This document shows positions 15,137 to 24,062 of a stretch of 64,000 bases of DNA, in pieces (within the stretch, counting starts at the first letter, position 1; every line of letters starts with the position of its first letter). The position numbers and the translations under genes are program-made. The DNA lies in the NCBI RefSeq assembly GCF_006546625.1, contig NZ_VIAR01000001.1, positions 248,001 through 312,000 of the forward strand, read 5' to 3'. Source of the DNA: Haloflavibacter putidus (lineage in GTDB: Bacteria; Bacteroidota; Bacteroidia; Flavobacteriales; Flavobacteriaceae). Under the pieces are notes generated by a model. That model was not told the origin of the DNA and searched no databases. It saw nothing but the letters and a program-made list of their open reading frames with translations.

Positions 15137-16372
15137 TTAATCTACGCCTATAAAGTTAGCGTTTAAATCAAAAATTAAATCGGTTTCGTTGCTTAGCTCT
15201 ACTTTTTGCTGATTGGCTTCTAACTCCCAACCAACAATAGTTTGATTGGGATAATTTGCCGCTACATAGTCTACAATATTTTGTGGAAGTACAGAATTTG
15301 GTAAAGCGGTAAGCGAATCTATTTCTACAACTTCCAAAGCCTGGTTAAACTCCAATTGTACATTCCCCGAAAGGTAAATCTCGTATGTTATTTGATTGTC
15401 TTCGGTTTCTTTTATGGCTTTAATTAATGTAGAAGAAGCAAAATGCGTGTTGATAAAATCTAAAATTTCAGAAGGTATTTCGTTTTCTTCTAAAACTTCT
15501 TCATTCTCGTCTTCGCTCTCGTCTTCATCTTCATCTACACCTATAAAATTACCGTTTAAATCGAATTCTAATTCTAAACCGTTGGCCAATTCTATTTCTT
15601 GGTAATTAGCTTCTAACTCCCAGCCAATAATAGCTTGATCAGGATAGTTTGCAGCCACATAATCTAAAATGCTTTGTGGAAGTACAGAATTTGGTAAAGC
15701 GGTAAGCGCGTCTATCTGCGTAATTTCTAAAGCTTGGTTAAATTCCAATTGTACATTCCCCGAAAGGTAAATCTCATAAGTAATTTGATTGTCTTCGGTT
15801 TCTTTTACGGCTTTAATTATTGTAGAAGAAGCAAAATGCGTGTTGATAAAATCTAAAATTTCTGAAGGTATTTCGGCGTCTGCCAAAACTTCTTCATTCT
15901 CGTCTTCCATATCATCTTGGTCTTGATCTATGCCAAGAAAATTACCGTCTAAATCAAACTCTAACTCCAAGCCATTATCTAATTCTACTTCTTGATGCGT
16001 TGCCTCTAACTCCCAATCTGTAATTACTTGGTTAGGATAATTTGCCGCCACATAATCTAAAATACTTTGCGGAATTACAGCATTTGGCAAAGCAGATTGC
16101 GCGTCTATTTGCGTGATTTCTAAAGCTTCGTTAAACTCTAATTGCACATTTTGGCTTAAAAACACCGCATATTCTATTTGATTGGCGTTGCTTTCTTTAA
16201 AAACTTGCTCTATGCTATGCGTGGCAAAATTGGTCTCTACATAGGTAGTAATAGCCCCGGGAATTTGCTCTTGGCTAAGCTCTACAGAATTTTCTGTCGC
16301 GTTTTGGTCGTCGTCACTGCAAGCCGTAAAGGCTATAAACAGTAGGCTTAATACAAAAATTTTGGTTTTCAT
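15137..16372 (-). CDS. Lipoprotein with three 131-residue PepSY-like repeats
   Basis: A 411-residue lipoprotein: lipobox FTAC with Cys 18, then an acidic stretch and three tandem copies of a 131-residue unit (about 35-165, 166-296, 297-411). Each unit holds two PepSY-like halves: one around ILDFINTHFASS...QITYEIYLSGNVQLEFN, the other around ILDYVAANYPNQ...WELEA...LEFDLNGNFIGVD. The units are joined by very acidic linkers (DEDEDESEDENEE), which could bind Ca2+. It lies 24 bp downstream of another PepSY-like gene on the same strand. PepSY-like proteins of this type are thought to sit in the envelope; function is not known. The DNA copies are so similar that recent duplication is likely. Confidence 0.88.
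   Translation of the reverse strand: MKTKIFVLSLLFIAFTACSDDDQNATENSVELSQEQIPGAITTYVETNFATHSIEQVFKESNANQIEYAVFLSQNVQLEFNEALEITQIDAQSALPNAVIPQSILDYVAANYPNQVITDWELEATHQEVELDNGLELEFDLDGNFLGIDQDQDDMEDENEEVLADAEIPSEILDFINTHFASSTIIKAVKETEDNQITYEIYLSGNVQLEFNQALEITQIDALTALPNSVLPQSILDYVAANYPDQAIIGWELEANYQEIELANGLELEFDLNGNFIGVDEDEDESEDENEEVLEENEIPSEILDFINTHFASSTLIKAIKETEDNQITYEIYLSGNVQLEFNQALEVVEIDSLTALPNSVLPQNIVDYVAANYPNQTIVGWELEANQQKVELSNETDLIFDLNANFIGVD
15144..16300. repeat. Three tandem 393 bp coding repeats
   Basis: Corresponding points of the repeat lie at 15336, 15729 and 16122, exactly 393 bp (131 codons) apart. The two copies nearer the 3' end of the gene are almost identical over at least 140 bp; the copy nearest the start has diverged more. 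Confidence 0.88.
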
Positions 16373-16396
16373 AGTGTTTAGGGTTTAAGGTGATTG

Positions 16397-16834
16397 TTAT
16401 TTTTTAATTTTTCCTTTTTCGTCAAAAAGTAAATGTTGCTCGTTTGGGCCGTCTTCAATTTCTATCTTAAAATGGGTGGTATTGCCTTCTACAATTTTTT
16501 CGGCATCGTCTATATGGTAAGATGCGTGGTTTGTTTTTACATACTCTTTTACAATTTTTGGTAAGTCGCTTTTAGAAAGCTCTTCGGTATACTTTATCAT
16601 TTTTCCGTTGGCATCAAACCAAGCTTCGTACTCTGTAAAATAGCCTATTTCAAATTCTACTTCATACACGTCGTTGGTGGTTAATTCCCATTCTACGTCA
16701 CTTGCTTTTGGAAATTCTTTTTTAAAGGTGTTTACTACTACAGATGGCACTTCTTTGGGATTTAAATCTTGCGCTGTTCCGTAAAGTGTTCCTACAAAAA
16801 ATACTAATAAAAAGCTTATTCCTAATCGTTTCAT
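16397..16834 (-). CDS. Exported PepSY-like (DUF2874-type) protein
   Basis: A 145-residue protein with a signal peptide (to about TAQ at 22) and two PepSY-like halves: VPSVVVNTFKKEFP...VEWELTTNDVYEVEFEI and LPKIVKEYVKTNHASY. It is a single-unit relative of the next gene. A -7 box TAGCTTTG lies 26 nt before its ATG, so it can be transcribed apart from the upstream two-component system, which is a natural candidate for its regulator. CTTTACGGAA occurs in the signal-peptide region (16777-16786 on the opposite strand). Confidence 0.88.
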   Translation of the reverse strand: MKRLGISFLLVFFVGTLYGTAQDLNPKEVPSVVVNTFKKEFPKASDVEWELTTNDVYEVEFEIGYFTEYEAWFDANGKMIKYTEELSKSDLPKIVKEYVKTNHASYHIDDAEKIVEGNTTHFKIEIEDGPNEQHLLFDEKGKIKK

Positions 16835-16859
16835 AACTTTTGTTTTTTAAATTACACTC

Positions 16860-16867
16860 CAAAGCTA
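16860..16867 (-). promoter_or_regulatory. -7 element of the PepSY-like operon
   Basis: TAGCTTTG on the minus strand matches TAnnTTTG, 25 nt before the ATG at 16834. No -33 TTTG is visible. A GC-rich CTTTCGCGGAA lies just upstream, near 16900. Confidence 0.5.
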
Positions 16868-16951
16868 CGGGCAGAATCAGGAAAGAATTGGGAATTTTCG
16901 CTTTCGCGGAAAAAAAAGTTGAAAAATCTATAAATCGCAAATCAAAGCTAC

Positions 16952-18232
16952 TTACACTTGTGCTCGAGAAATTTCAAAACAATGCCAATTTTTTTCGGGT
17001 AGATATGTATAGGTTAATTGCAACGTATAATAATCGCAAATGGCTTTTGCCACTGCCAGACCAATTCCGGTACTTTTTGGTTGATTGGCTCCTTTGGTAA
17101 AACGATTAAAAATTACAGATGCATCTAAAGCTTTGGCGCTGCCAGTGTTGCAAATAGAAAGTTTGTCTTGCTTGCTTTGTATGCAAATTTCTGCATTTTC
17201 TGAGCTATGAAACAAGGCATTCTTAATTAAATTACTACACAATACATAGGCCAAATGTTTGTCTAAATGCCAAGTAATATCTTGCTCATAGTCACGTTTT
17301 ACCGCCAAGTTTTTATAGCTTATAAAATCTTCAAAATCGTTTAAAACCTTATCTATTACTTTGTTAATAGTTATAGCTTCTTCTTGGTTATATTGCTTAT
17401 TTTCTATTTTGGCCAAAAGCAATAAAGCCTTATTTAAATGATTAAGCCTATTTAAAGTTTGCAAAATTTCTGCTATCTGTTTGCTTTGTGCGGCGTTTAG
17501 ATTTTCAGACTCTAGCAAAAGTTCTAATTTATTGGCCATAATTGCCAAAGGGGTTTGCAGCTCGTGGGCAGCATTTTCTGTAAATTCTTTTTGCGCCCGG
17601 TAGGTTTCTTTAGAATGTAACAAGAGTTTATTGGCCGCTTTTTGTAAAGCCAAAAACTCTTTGGTATTGGTTTTACTTTTTATAGCGTGGGCATCTTTAT
17701 CTAATTTGTACCTACTTATTTGCCCTAATAAATCGTAAAACGGATTCCATAAACGTTTTAAGACAAAATTGTTGATAATAAAGGTACTTAGCACCAATAC
17801 AATAAAAAGCAACAAAATATTATAAAAAGCATCTTCTATCAAATCGTCTTCTTCTACCAACGAAGAAATAATTTTAAGGTGATAGTACTTTCCTTGATGA
17901 CCAAAACTAGTATGCAAAATACGCACCGGTTCTAAATCGTCTTCATTAAGACGGTACATCATCGTGTCTTTTAACACATCTTTCTGCGCCAACGCGTTTT
18001 TACGCGAAATTTGCTTTACGGAAAAATTATTGCCGCCAAAATCTTCTTGTTGCAACAGGCTGCTGTCTTTCTCTATTTGCTGCAACAATAGCAATCTGTT
18101 ATTATCTAAACCATCGTCTATACTATCTCTAATCTCGTCTTTTAAATCTATATAAAATACAAAAGACCATACCCCAATAATTACAAAAAAGGCAAAGGTT
18201 AAGTAGATAAGAGACTGGTTGTGTAGTTTCAT
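16952..18232 (-). CDS. Sensor histidine kinase
   Basis: A 426-residue membrane kinase. Two membrane segments (about 8-28 and 137-160) enclose a periplasmic sensor region of about 110 residues with many charged residues. The phosphoacceptor is H223 in the H box (ENAAHELQTPLAIMANKLE). The ATPase domain follows with NLIKNALFHS (N box) and GIGLAVAKAICDYY (G box). There is no clear HAMP domain. It overlaps the response regulator by 4 bp (ATGA type) and is translationally coupled to it. PepSY-like exported proteins lie directly downstream, an association seen in other bacteroidetes, where they may be targets. Confidence 0.93.
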   Translation of the reverse strand: MKLHNQSLIYLTFAFFVIIGVWSFVFYIDLKDEIRDSIDDGLDNNRLLLLQQIEKDSSLLQQEDFGGNNFSVKQISRKNALAQKDVLKDTMMYRLNEDDLEPVRILHTSFGHQGKYYHLKIISSLVEEDDLIEDAFYNILLLFIVLVLSTFIINNFVLKRLWNPFYDLLGQISRYKLDKDAHAIKSKTNTKEFLALQKAANKLLLHSKETYRAQKEFTENAAHELQTPLAIMANKLELLLESENLNAAQSKQIAEILQTLNRLNHLNKALLLLAKIENKQYNQEEAITINKVIDKVLNDFEDFISYKNLAVKRDYEQDITWHLDKHLAYVLCSNLIKNALFHSSENAEICIQSKQDKLSICNTGSAKALDASVIFNRFTKGANQPKSTGIGLAVAKAICDYYTLQLTYTYLPEKNWHCFEISRAQV

Positions 18233-18906
18233 TCTGGTAAGAGTTTATAACCAACCCCATAGTGGGCTTCTATAGAAATTTGAGCCTTGGCTTTAGATAA
18301 TTTTTTCCGCAAATTTTTTATTTGATAATAAATAAAATCAAAATTGTCTGCTTGGTCAATATGGTCGCCCCAAACGTGTTCTGCCAGCGTACTTTTTGTC
18401 ACTAAACGTTTTTGATTGGCCATAAAATAACTCAAAATATCAAACTCCTTTCGGTTAAGGTGTATTTCTTTTTCGTTTACCAACAAAATTCTGTCGTCTA
18501 TATTTAAGCTTGTATTATTTAGGTTAATGGTATTTTTTCCATCAAAAGTATTGCGGCGTAAAACCGCTTTAACCCGGGCGTTGAGTTCTGCAATATGAAA
18601 TGGCTTGGTCAAATAATCGTCTGCGCCCAAAGACAAACCTTCCAGTTTATCTTCTAAAGAATTTTTTGCCGATATAACAATTACATTATCTGATTTTCCC
18701 AAACTTTTAAGGTATTTTAAAAGTTCTAAACCGCTGCCACCCGGCAACATAATATCTAACAAAATGCAATCGTAATCGTAAACCCCAATTTTTTCGTGGG
18801 CTTGCTCGTAGGTATCGGCAACTTCTATTACAAATTTTTCTTTACGGAAATGTTCCGCCAAGGTATTTTGTAAATCTTTTTCGTCTTCAATTATTAAAAT
18901 TTTCAT
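18229..18906 (-). CDS. OmpR-family response regulator
   Basis: A 225-residue regulator. The receiver domain (1-115) has the acidic pair EDEKD, the phosphoacceptor Asp in DCILLDIMLPGGSG, and Lys in YLTKPF. The C-terminal winged helix (about 130-225) has LNRKEFDILSYFM and the FDFIYYQIKNLRKKL recognition region. It starts the kinase operon at ATG 18906. One CTTTACGGAA copy lies within the gene near its start (18840). Confidence 0.95.
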   Translation of the reverse strand: MKILIIEDEKDLQNTLAEHFRKEKFVIEVADTYEQAHEKIGVYDYDCILLDIMLPGGSGLELLKYLKSLGKSDNVIVISAKNSLEDKLEGLSLGADDYLTKPFHIAELNARVKAVLRRNTFDGKNTINLNNTSLNIDDRILLVNEKEIHLNRKEFDILSYFMANQKRLVTKSTLAEHVWGDHIDQADNFDFIYYQIKNLRKKLSKAKAQISIEAHYGVGYKLLPE

Positions 18907-19051
18907 AAGCTAAAAATACGCCTAAACTTTAGAAAGAAATGGGAATTTTATAAGAAAAAAAGGTAGACATACATAATAACCAACAAAAAATTTACTTTAC
19001 GGAATATACTCGTTAACAGGAATTTGTAAGATAGGTATAAACTACTTTATG

Positions 19052-20404
19052 CTAGACTGGTTCTGGTTTAAGGTGTAGTCGTATTTCGCGATTTAAGAAA
19101 AACCCGGTAACAATGGTAGAAATTATATCTGCCAACGGAAAAGAAATCCATACACCCAATTCGCCAAAATAGTTGGGTAAAATCAAAATTAGCGGAATAA
19201 AAAAGAAACCTTGCCGCGTTAAAGTAAGCAGCAAAGCCGGAATAGCTTTGCCTATAGCTTGAAAATAAGCAGAGCCAATTAACTGTAAAGCAATAACGGG
19301 TAAAGCTGCAAAAACCCAACGCATAGAAGATGGTGTTTCTGCCAAGATTTGTGCGTCTGTTGTAAAAATTGCGGCTATATTTTCGGCAAAAATCATTATA
19401 ATGCCAAAAACTAATAATGCTAAAACGCTGGCACTTCCTATAGCCAAATTAATACTCTTACGCACCCGTTGCGCATTATTTGCGCCGTAATTAAATCCTG
19501 CTATGGGTAAAAAACCTTGGGTAATTCCTAAAATAGGAAAAAGCGCAAACATTAGCATCCGGGCAATTATGGCATAAACCGTTACCGAGTTTGCTCCGCC
19601 CAAATCAAATAAAATATTGTTCATTAACAAGTAAGTTACGCTCACTATTGCTTGTCTTGCCAGGGTTACAAAACCTAAAGCGCCAATCTCTTTTAAAATA
19701 GGCAAATCAAACCCAAAATGTTTCAAATTAATCTTTAACTCGGAATGTTTAGAGGTAAAAAACCAAAAAATATAAAGAAAACTAACTACATAAGAGCCGG
19801 TTGTTGCCCAAGCGGCGCCGGCCATTCCCATATCTAAAAGATTGATTAGCACACAATCTGCCAAAAGATTTCCTACAGATGGTATAAGCATGGCAACCAT
19901 AGAAAATTTTGGTTTACCTTCTGCACGTATAACGCTGTTGCCCATCATGGTAAGTGCCAAAATAGGCACACCATAAAGTACAATGCGGTAATAGATTTTT
20001 GCCGGTGCAAAGATTTCTCCTTGTCCGCCAAACGCAGGAATAATACTATTGGTAAAACTTAAGCCCACGGCTACCAAAACGCAACACAATAAAAGCGTAA
20101 GCGTAATTTGATTGCCAAAAGTTTTTAGCGCTTTTTCGTGATTATTAGCACCCAAAGCGCGCGAAATAATAGAAGAACCGCCAATACCAATTGCCAGTCC
20201 CAAAGCCGCAATAAAAAACGAAACCGGCAAAACCACGTTTATAGCTGCAATGGCCGTGGGGCCAATCCAGTTACCTACAAAAATGGTATCTACCAGAATG
20301 TTGAGCGACATGACTAAAATGCCAATTGCCGCGGGTACAGATTGTTTTACCAGTAAATTTGCAATAGGCCGATTTCCTAAATCTTCGGCATTTACCTTAG
20401 GCAT
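19052..20404 (-). CDS. MATE-family efflux transporter
   Basis: A 450-residue exporter with twelve expected hydrophobic segments and the MATE repeats (KQSVPAAIGILVMSLNILVDTIFVGNWIG in the first half; ANSVTVYAIIARMLMF in the second). MATE proteins exchange cations for drugs or metabolites. It overlaps the end of hemH by 8 bp, so it is co-transcribed with ferrochelatase. That suggests, as inference, export of a porphyrin or a related compound; no substrate is encoded in the motifs. A second MATE lies at 57624-58958, in a different subgroup. Confidence 0.92.
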   Translation of the reverse strand: MPKVNAEDLGNRPIANLLVKQSVPAAIGILVMSLNILVDTIFVGNWIGPTAIAAINVVLPVSFFIAALGLAIGIGGSSIISRALGANNHEKALKTFGNQITLTLLLCCVLVAVGLSFTNSIIPAFGGQGEIFAPAKIYYRIVLYGVPILALTMMGNSVIRAEGKPKFSMVAMLIPSVGNLLADCVLINLLDMGMAGAAWATTGSYVVSFLYIFWFFTSKHSELKINLKHFGFDLPILKEIGALGFVTLARQAIVSVTYLLMNNILFDLGGANSVTVYAIIARMLMFALFPILGITQGFLPIAGFNYGANNAQRVRKSINLAIGSASVLALLVFGIIMIFAENIAAIFTTDAQILAETPSSMRWVFAALPVIALQLIGSAYFQAIGKAIPALLLTLTRQGFFFIPLILILPNYFGELGVWISFPLADIISTIVTGFFLNREIRLHLKPEPV

Positions 20405-21440
20405 TTTCTTTTTTGGTTTCCAGCTTGTTTGCCCATTCGTCTATCCATCTGCTCAAGGTTTTTACCCAATCTTCGCGGTCGTTAAGACACGGAATTACAG
20501 TAAATTCTTCGCCTCCAACTTCTTCAAAAATCTCTTTTCCTTCCATCGCAATTTCTTCCAAAGTCTCTAAACAATCCGAAACGAAAGCTGGTGTAACTAT
20601 TGCCATTTTTTTCATTCCGTTAAGGCCAAATTTTTCTATGGTTCTGTCTGTATAAGGTTTTAACCACGGGTCAAATCCTAAACGCGACTGAAAGGAAACA
20701 CTGTATTTTTCTTCAGGCAATTCTAACATTTCTGCTACCAAGCGCGTGGTTTCAAAACATTGGTGACGATAACAAAATTGATGCGCTGGAGATGGCGTTT
20801 GGCAACAACTGCCGTCTATTTTACAATGCGAGTTGGTAATATCGCTTTTTTTAATGTGTCTTTCCGGCACGCCGTGGTAGCTAAACAAAAGGTGTTCAAA
20901 ATCTAAATCGTCTATTGTTTCTGCAATACTTCGCGCCAAAACAGTAAGATAATCGGGATGATTGTAAAACGGCGGAACGGTAGTTAGTTTTATTTGCGGA
21001 AAAAACTCTTTTTGCAGTTGTTCTGCCAAAACCAAAATGGTTTCTGTAGTTGCCATTGCAAATTGTGGGTAAAGCGGTAACAGCAAAACATCGTCTACGC
21101 CTTTATCTGCCAATTCTTGCAAGCCAGATTTCATAGATGGTTTACCATAACGCATAGCTAAAGCAATAGGCACCCCGGTATGAGAGTCTATTTTTTCTTG
21201 CAAACGCTCAGACAGCACAATTAAAGGCGAGCCCTCGTCCCACCAAATTTTTTCGTAAGCTGCAGCAGATTTTTTAGGTCTGGTGTTCAAGACAATTCCT
21301 TTAACGATAAATGCTCGCAATAAATAAGGAACATCTATCACACGCTCATCCATTAAAAATTGATCTAAGTACTTTTTTACATCTTTAGGATTAGTACTAT
21401 CTGGCGAACCCAAATTTACAAGAAGCACACCTTTACTCAT
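20397..21440 (-). CDS. hemH: Ferrochelatase
   Basis: A 347-residue enzyme that inserts Fe2+ into protoporphyrin IX, the last step of haem synthesis. The start MSKGVLLVNLGSPDS is typical. The catalytic His is in FSYHGVPERH, with the GFDPWLKPYTD segment downstream. A cysteine-rich stretch (CKIDGSCCQTPSPAHQFCYRHQC) in the middle is common in bacteroidete ferrochelatases. It has its own -7 box and lies downstream of an AraC regulator on the same strand, away from the divergent hemA operon. The end overlaps the MATE gene by 8 bp. Confidence 0.96.
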   Translation of the reverse strand: MSKGVLLVNLGSPDSTNPKDVKKYLDQFLMDERVIDVPYLLRAFIVKGIVLNTRPKKSAAAYEKIWWDEGSPLIVLSERLQEKIDSHTGVPIALAMRYGKPSMKSGLQELADKGVDDVLLLPLYPQFAMATTETILVLAEQLQKEFFPQIKLTTVPPFYNHPDYLTVLARSIAETIDDLDFEHLLFSYHGVPERHIKKSDITNSHCKIDGSCCQTPSPAHQFCYRHQCFETTRLVAEMLELPEEKYSVSFQSRLGFDPWLKPYTDRTIEKFGLNGMKKMAIVTPAFVSDCLETLEEIAMEGKEIFEEVGGEEFTVIPCLNDREDWVKTLSRWIDEWANKLETKKENA

Positions 21441-21454
21441 ACAAACTTTTTTTT

Positions 21455-21462
21455 CAAAAATA
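21455..21462 (-). promoter_or_regulatory. -7 element of hemH
   Basis: TATTTTTG on the minus strand matches TAnnTTTG, 14 nt before the ATG at 21440. It is in a 255 bp AT-rich gap between the AraC gene and hemH; otherwise I see no feature there. Confidence 0.45.
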
Positions 21463-21695
21463 CAACTATTCTATACGATTGCTATAAATAATGAGCAAAT
21501 TTAATCTTCCAAAAAATGAAGGTTGTAATGAATAACTAAATTTAACATCTGTTTACCGAAATTATATTTTAAACCCAACTTTTACATTTTTTTATAGTTA
21601 ATTAAAGCTTGGCTCAAATTGAAAATAACGTTTTACAAAATTTTAATAAGCCTTATAAAAATCTTTATTTATAGCGTTAGCTTTTATTATCATTC

Positions 21696-22595
21696 TCAAT
21701 TATTTGAAGTAGAAAGAGACATAACATATTTCTTTGGCGTAGTCCCAAATTTCTTTCTAAAAGCAGCAATAAAATGACTCGCCGTACTGTAACCTACTTT
21801 TAAGCCTACTTCGTTTACATTATAATCACCGGTCTCCAGCAATTTTCTGGCATAGTCTAGTTTATAATCCAGTAAAAATCCAAAAACCGTATCGCCATAA
21901 ATTTCTTTAAAACCTTCTTTTAACTTTTTTAAACTCAAGCCAATTTCTTTTGCAAGCTCTGTTAAAGTTGGCGGTTCTGCCATTCGGTTAATAATAATTT
22001 CTTTTGCTTGCCTAATGCGTTTTACGTTATTTTCGTCTTCCAAAAACGGACATTGTTCTGTATCTACTTCTTCCGGTCTGTTAAAATAAAGTGCTACTAG
22101 TTCATATAATTTCCCTTTTAAGTAAATTTTCTTTACGGAAGGATGCAGGTTAAAATTTAAAATCTGACTTAGCACAACTGCTAACGACGGACTAATATCT
22201 AACTCCTGATAGTATTTTTTTCCGCGATTATCTTCCGTAAGGAAATCTATATAATTAGCTTCTTCCGAAAATAAAGAGTGAAATTTTTCTATGGAAATTA
22301 ATGCCGTTACCAACCAAGATTTTGGCGCTATTTCTACATCAAAAGGCAGCTTTTGCGTTGGATTGTATAAAAGTAATGCTTTTTCTTCTCCTAAATCTAA
22401 GCCGTAACGACCCTGGTTAAAATTAAGTTTAACTTTTCCTTTTACACAAAACTGAAACTGAATGAAATTGCGGTGTACATCGCGCACATTCTTTTGCACT
22501 TCTGCTGTTTCATTTTGGTAGGTAAAAAATTTAAAACCTTCTTCAATCTCAATAACTTGAAAAGAACTTCGGGCGTTATTTTTTTGATTTATCAT
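21696..22595 (-). CDS. AraC-family transcriptional regulator at the haem locus
   Basis: A 299-residue regulator. The C-terminal 100 residues form the double HTH domain (LTELAKEIGLSLKKLKEGFKEIYGDTVFGFLLDYKLDYARKLLETGDYNVNEVGLKVGYS... in outline, ending FGTTPKKYVMS). The N-terminal 190 residues are a sensor domain without a clear family match, with a cysteine in FQFCVKGKV. It sits head to head with hemA and upstream of hemH, so regulation of haem synthesis is likely. A perfect 17 bp palindrome in the shared intergenic region is its candidate binding site. The ligand is unknown. Confidence 0.9.
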   Translation of the reverse strand: MINQKNNARSSFQVIEIEEGFKFFTYQNETAEVQKNVRDVHRNFIQFQFCVKGKVKLNFNQGRYGLDLGEEKALLLYNPTQKLPFDVEIAPKSWLVTALISIEKFHSLFSEEANYIDFLTEDNRGKKYYQELDISPSLAVVLSQILNFNLHPSVKKIYLKGKLYELVALYFNRPEEVDTEQCPFLEDENNVKRIRQAKEIIINRMAEPPTLTELAKEIGLSLKKLKEGFKEIYGDTVFGFLLDYKLDYARKLLETGDYNVNEVGLKVGYSTASHFIAAFRKKFGTTPKKYVMSLSTSNN

Positions 22596-22617
22596 AGCTA
22601 AAAATCTTGATCTTTTA

Positions 22618-22634
22618 TTTAGAACGGTTCTAAA
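22618..22634. promoter_or_regulatory. Perfect palindrome between araC-type gene and hemA
   Basis: TTTAGAACGGTTCTAAA is an 8+1+8 inverted repeat, 22 bp upstream of the AraC-gene ATG and about 170 bp upstream of hemA. It is the most regular symmetric site in the intergenic region and so a good candidate operator, although AraC proteins often bind direct repeats rather than palindromes. Confidence 0.5.
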
Positions 22635-22767
22635 GTACGAACAGCAAAAGACCTGTTAAGCTTACAAAAGTAAGGTAAATACCCGAAAAATCGGTTTATT
22701 AAAGCCAAAATAACTTACAACGACAATAAAAGAACTTTTGTCGTTACTTTTATAAAAATATAGCTAT

Positions 22768-22775
22768 TACTTTTG
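22768..22775 (+). promoter_or_regulatory. -7 element of the hemA operon
   Basis: TACTTTTG matches TAnnTTTG. Transcription would start about 7 nt later, which makes the TTG at 22773 impossible as a start and the ATG at 22788 nearly leaderless; ATG 22806 is then the best start for HemA. Confidence 0.55.
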
Positions 22776-22805
22776 TGCAGAATATTTATGACGATAACCG
22801 CTTCT

Positions 22806-24062
22806 ATGAAGAGTTACAATATATCCAAACATCCTTCTTTTTATGCAATTGGTTTAAACTACCATAAAGCAGATGCCGAAACAAGAGGCCATTTTAGTTT
22901 AGATGAAGAACAAAAAAAGGCGTTAATAGTAGAAGCTAAGGCAGATGGCATAGAAGGTATTTTAGTTACTTCTACTTGCAACCGTACAGAAATTTACGGG
23001 TTTGCCCAACACCCTTTTCAGCTTATAAAATTACTTTGTCAGCACACACGCGGCACGGTAGAAGAATTTGAAAAAGTGGCTTATGTTTTTAAAAATCAAC
23101 AAGCCATTAACCATGTTTTTAAAGTAGGAACAGGTTTGGACAGTCAGATTTTAGGTGATTTCGAAATTATAAGTCAGTTAAAATATGCTTTTACTTTATC
23201 AAAAAACTTAAAAGCCACCAATCCATTTTTAGAACGCTTAATTAACGCGGTTATACAAGCTAGTAAACGCATTAAAAACGAGACAGAAATATCTTCTGGG
23301 GTTACATCGGTTTCGTTTGCATCTGTACATTATATTTTAAACGAGATAGATAATATTTCTGACAAACGTATCTTGTTATTTGGTACGGGAAAAATAGGGC
23401 GTAACACTTGCGAAAATTTGGTAAAACACACCCAGAATAAAAGAATTACACTTATAAATAGAACAAAAGACAAGGCAGAAAAAGTTGCTGGTAAGTTTGA
23501 TTTGGTGGTAAAAGATTACGCTGAGTTGCAAGCAGAAATTAGAAATACAGATATTTTAATTGTAGCAACCGGAGCCAAAAACCCAACAATTTCTAAAGAG
23601 TTGCTTTATCCTAAAAAAGACTTATTAATTTTAGACCTTTCCATTCCTAAAAATGTATCTGCAGAAGTAGCCGAATTGGATAATGTAAATTTAATACACT
23701 TAGATCATTTGTCTAAAATGACCGACAAAACTTTAGAAAAACGCAAAGCTTTCATTCCGCAAGCAGAAGAAATAATAGCAGAAGTAAAAGGCGATTTTAA
23801 TGCGTGGTTAGAGACCAGAAAATTTGCACCAACCATCAAAGCCTTAAAAAGCAAATTACGCACTATGAAAGATGCTGAAATAGATTTTCAGCGTAAAAAA
23901 ATAAGCAATTTTAATAACGATCAAGCAGAAATTGTTACCAACCGCATTATTCAAAAAATAATGAACCAGTTTGCTAATCACCTACGCGAAGACGCAGACA
24001 CTACAGATGAGAGTTTGGCGCTTATTCAAAAGGTTTTTCAATTAGAAGATATCTCCAATTAA
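22806..24062 (+). CDS. hemA: Glutamyl-tRNA reductase
   Basis: A 418-residue enzyme that reduces glutamyl-tRNA to glutamate-1-semialdehyde with NADPH, the first step of the C5 haem route. The catalytic Cys is in TSTCNRTEIYG. A Rossmann motif GTGKIGRNTCENL and the C-terminal dimerisation helix are present. I prefer ATG 22806 (MKSYNISKHPSFYAIGL) over ATG 22788 or TTG 22773, since it fits the promoter position and the usual N-terminus of the family. It is the first gene of an operon in which hemC starts at the very next base after its stop. Confidence 0.95.
   Translation: MKSYNISKHPSFYAIGLNYHKADAETRGHFSLDEEQKKALIVEAKADGIEGILVTSTCNRTEIYGFAQHPFQLIKLLCQHTRGTVEEFEKVAYVFKNQQAINHVFKVGTGLDSQILGDFEIISQLKYAFTLSKNLKATNPFLERLINAVIQASKRIKNETEISSGVTSVSFASVHYILNEIDNISDKRILLFGTGKIGRNTCENLVKHTQNKRITLINRTKDKAEKVAGKFDLVVKDYAELQAEIRNTDILIVATGAKNPTISKELLYPKKDLLILDLSIPKNVSAEVAELDNVNLIHLDHLSKMTDKTLEKRKAFIPQAEEIIAEVKGDFNAWLETRKFAPTIKALKSKLRTMKDAEIDFQRKKISNFNNDQAEIVTNRIIQKIMNQFANHLREDADTTDESLALIQKVFQLEDISN

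Noticed and set aside
15144-16300. Noncoding satellite or CRISPR-like repeat
   Set aside because: The 393 bp repeats keep one reading frame through a complete gene with a lipoprotein signal.
16895-16912. CTTTCGCGGAA as another copy of the 10-mer
   Set aside because: It differs by replacement of TTTACGG with TTTCGCGG, and similar GC-rich forms are too few here to link them.
22773-22790. TTG 22773 or ATG 22788 as hemA start
   Set aside because: The TTG lies inside the -7 box and the ATG would be almost at the transcription start; ATG 22806 gives the usual HemA N-terminus.
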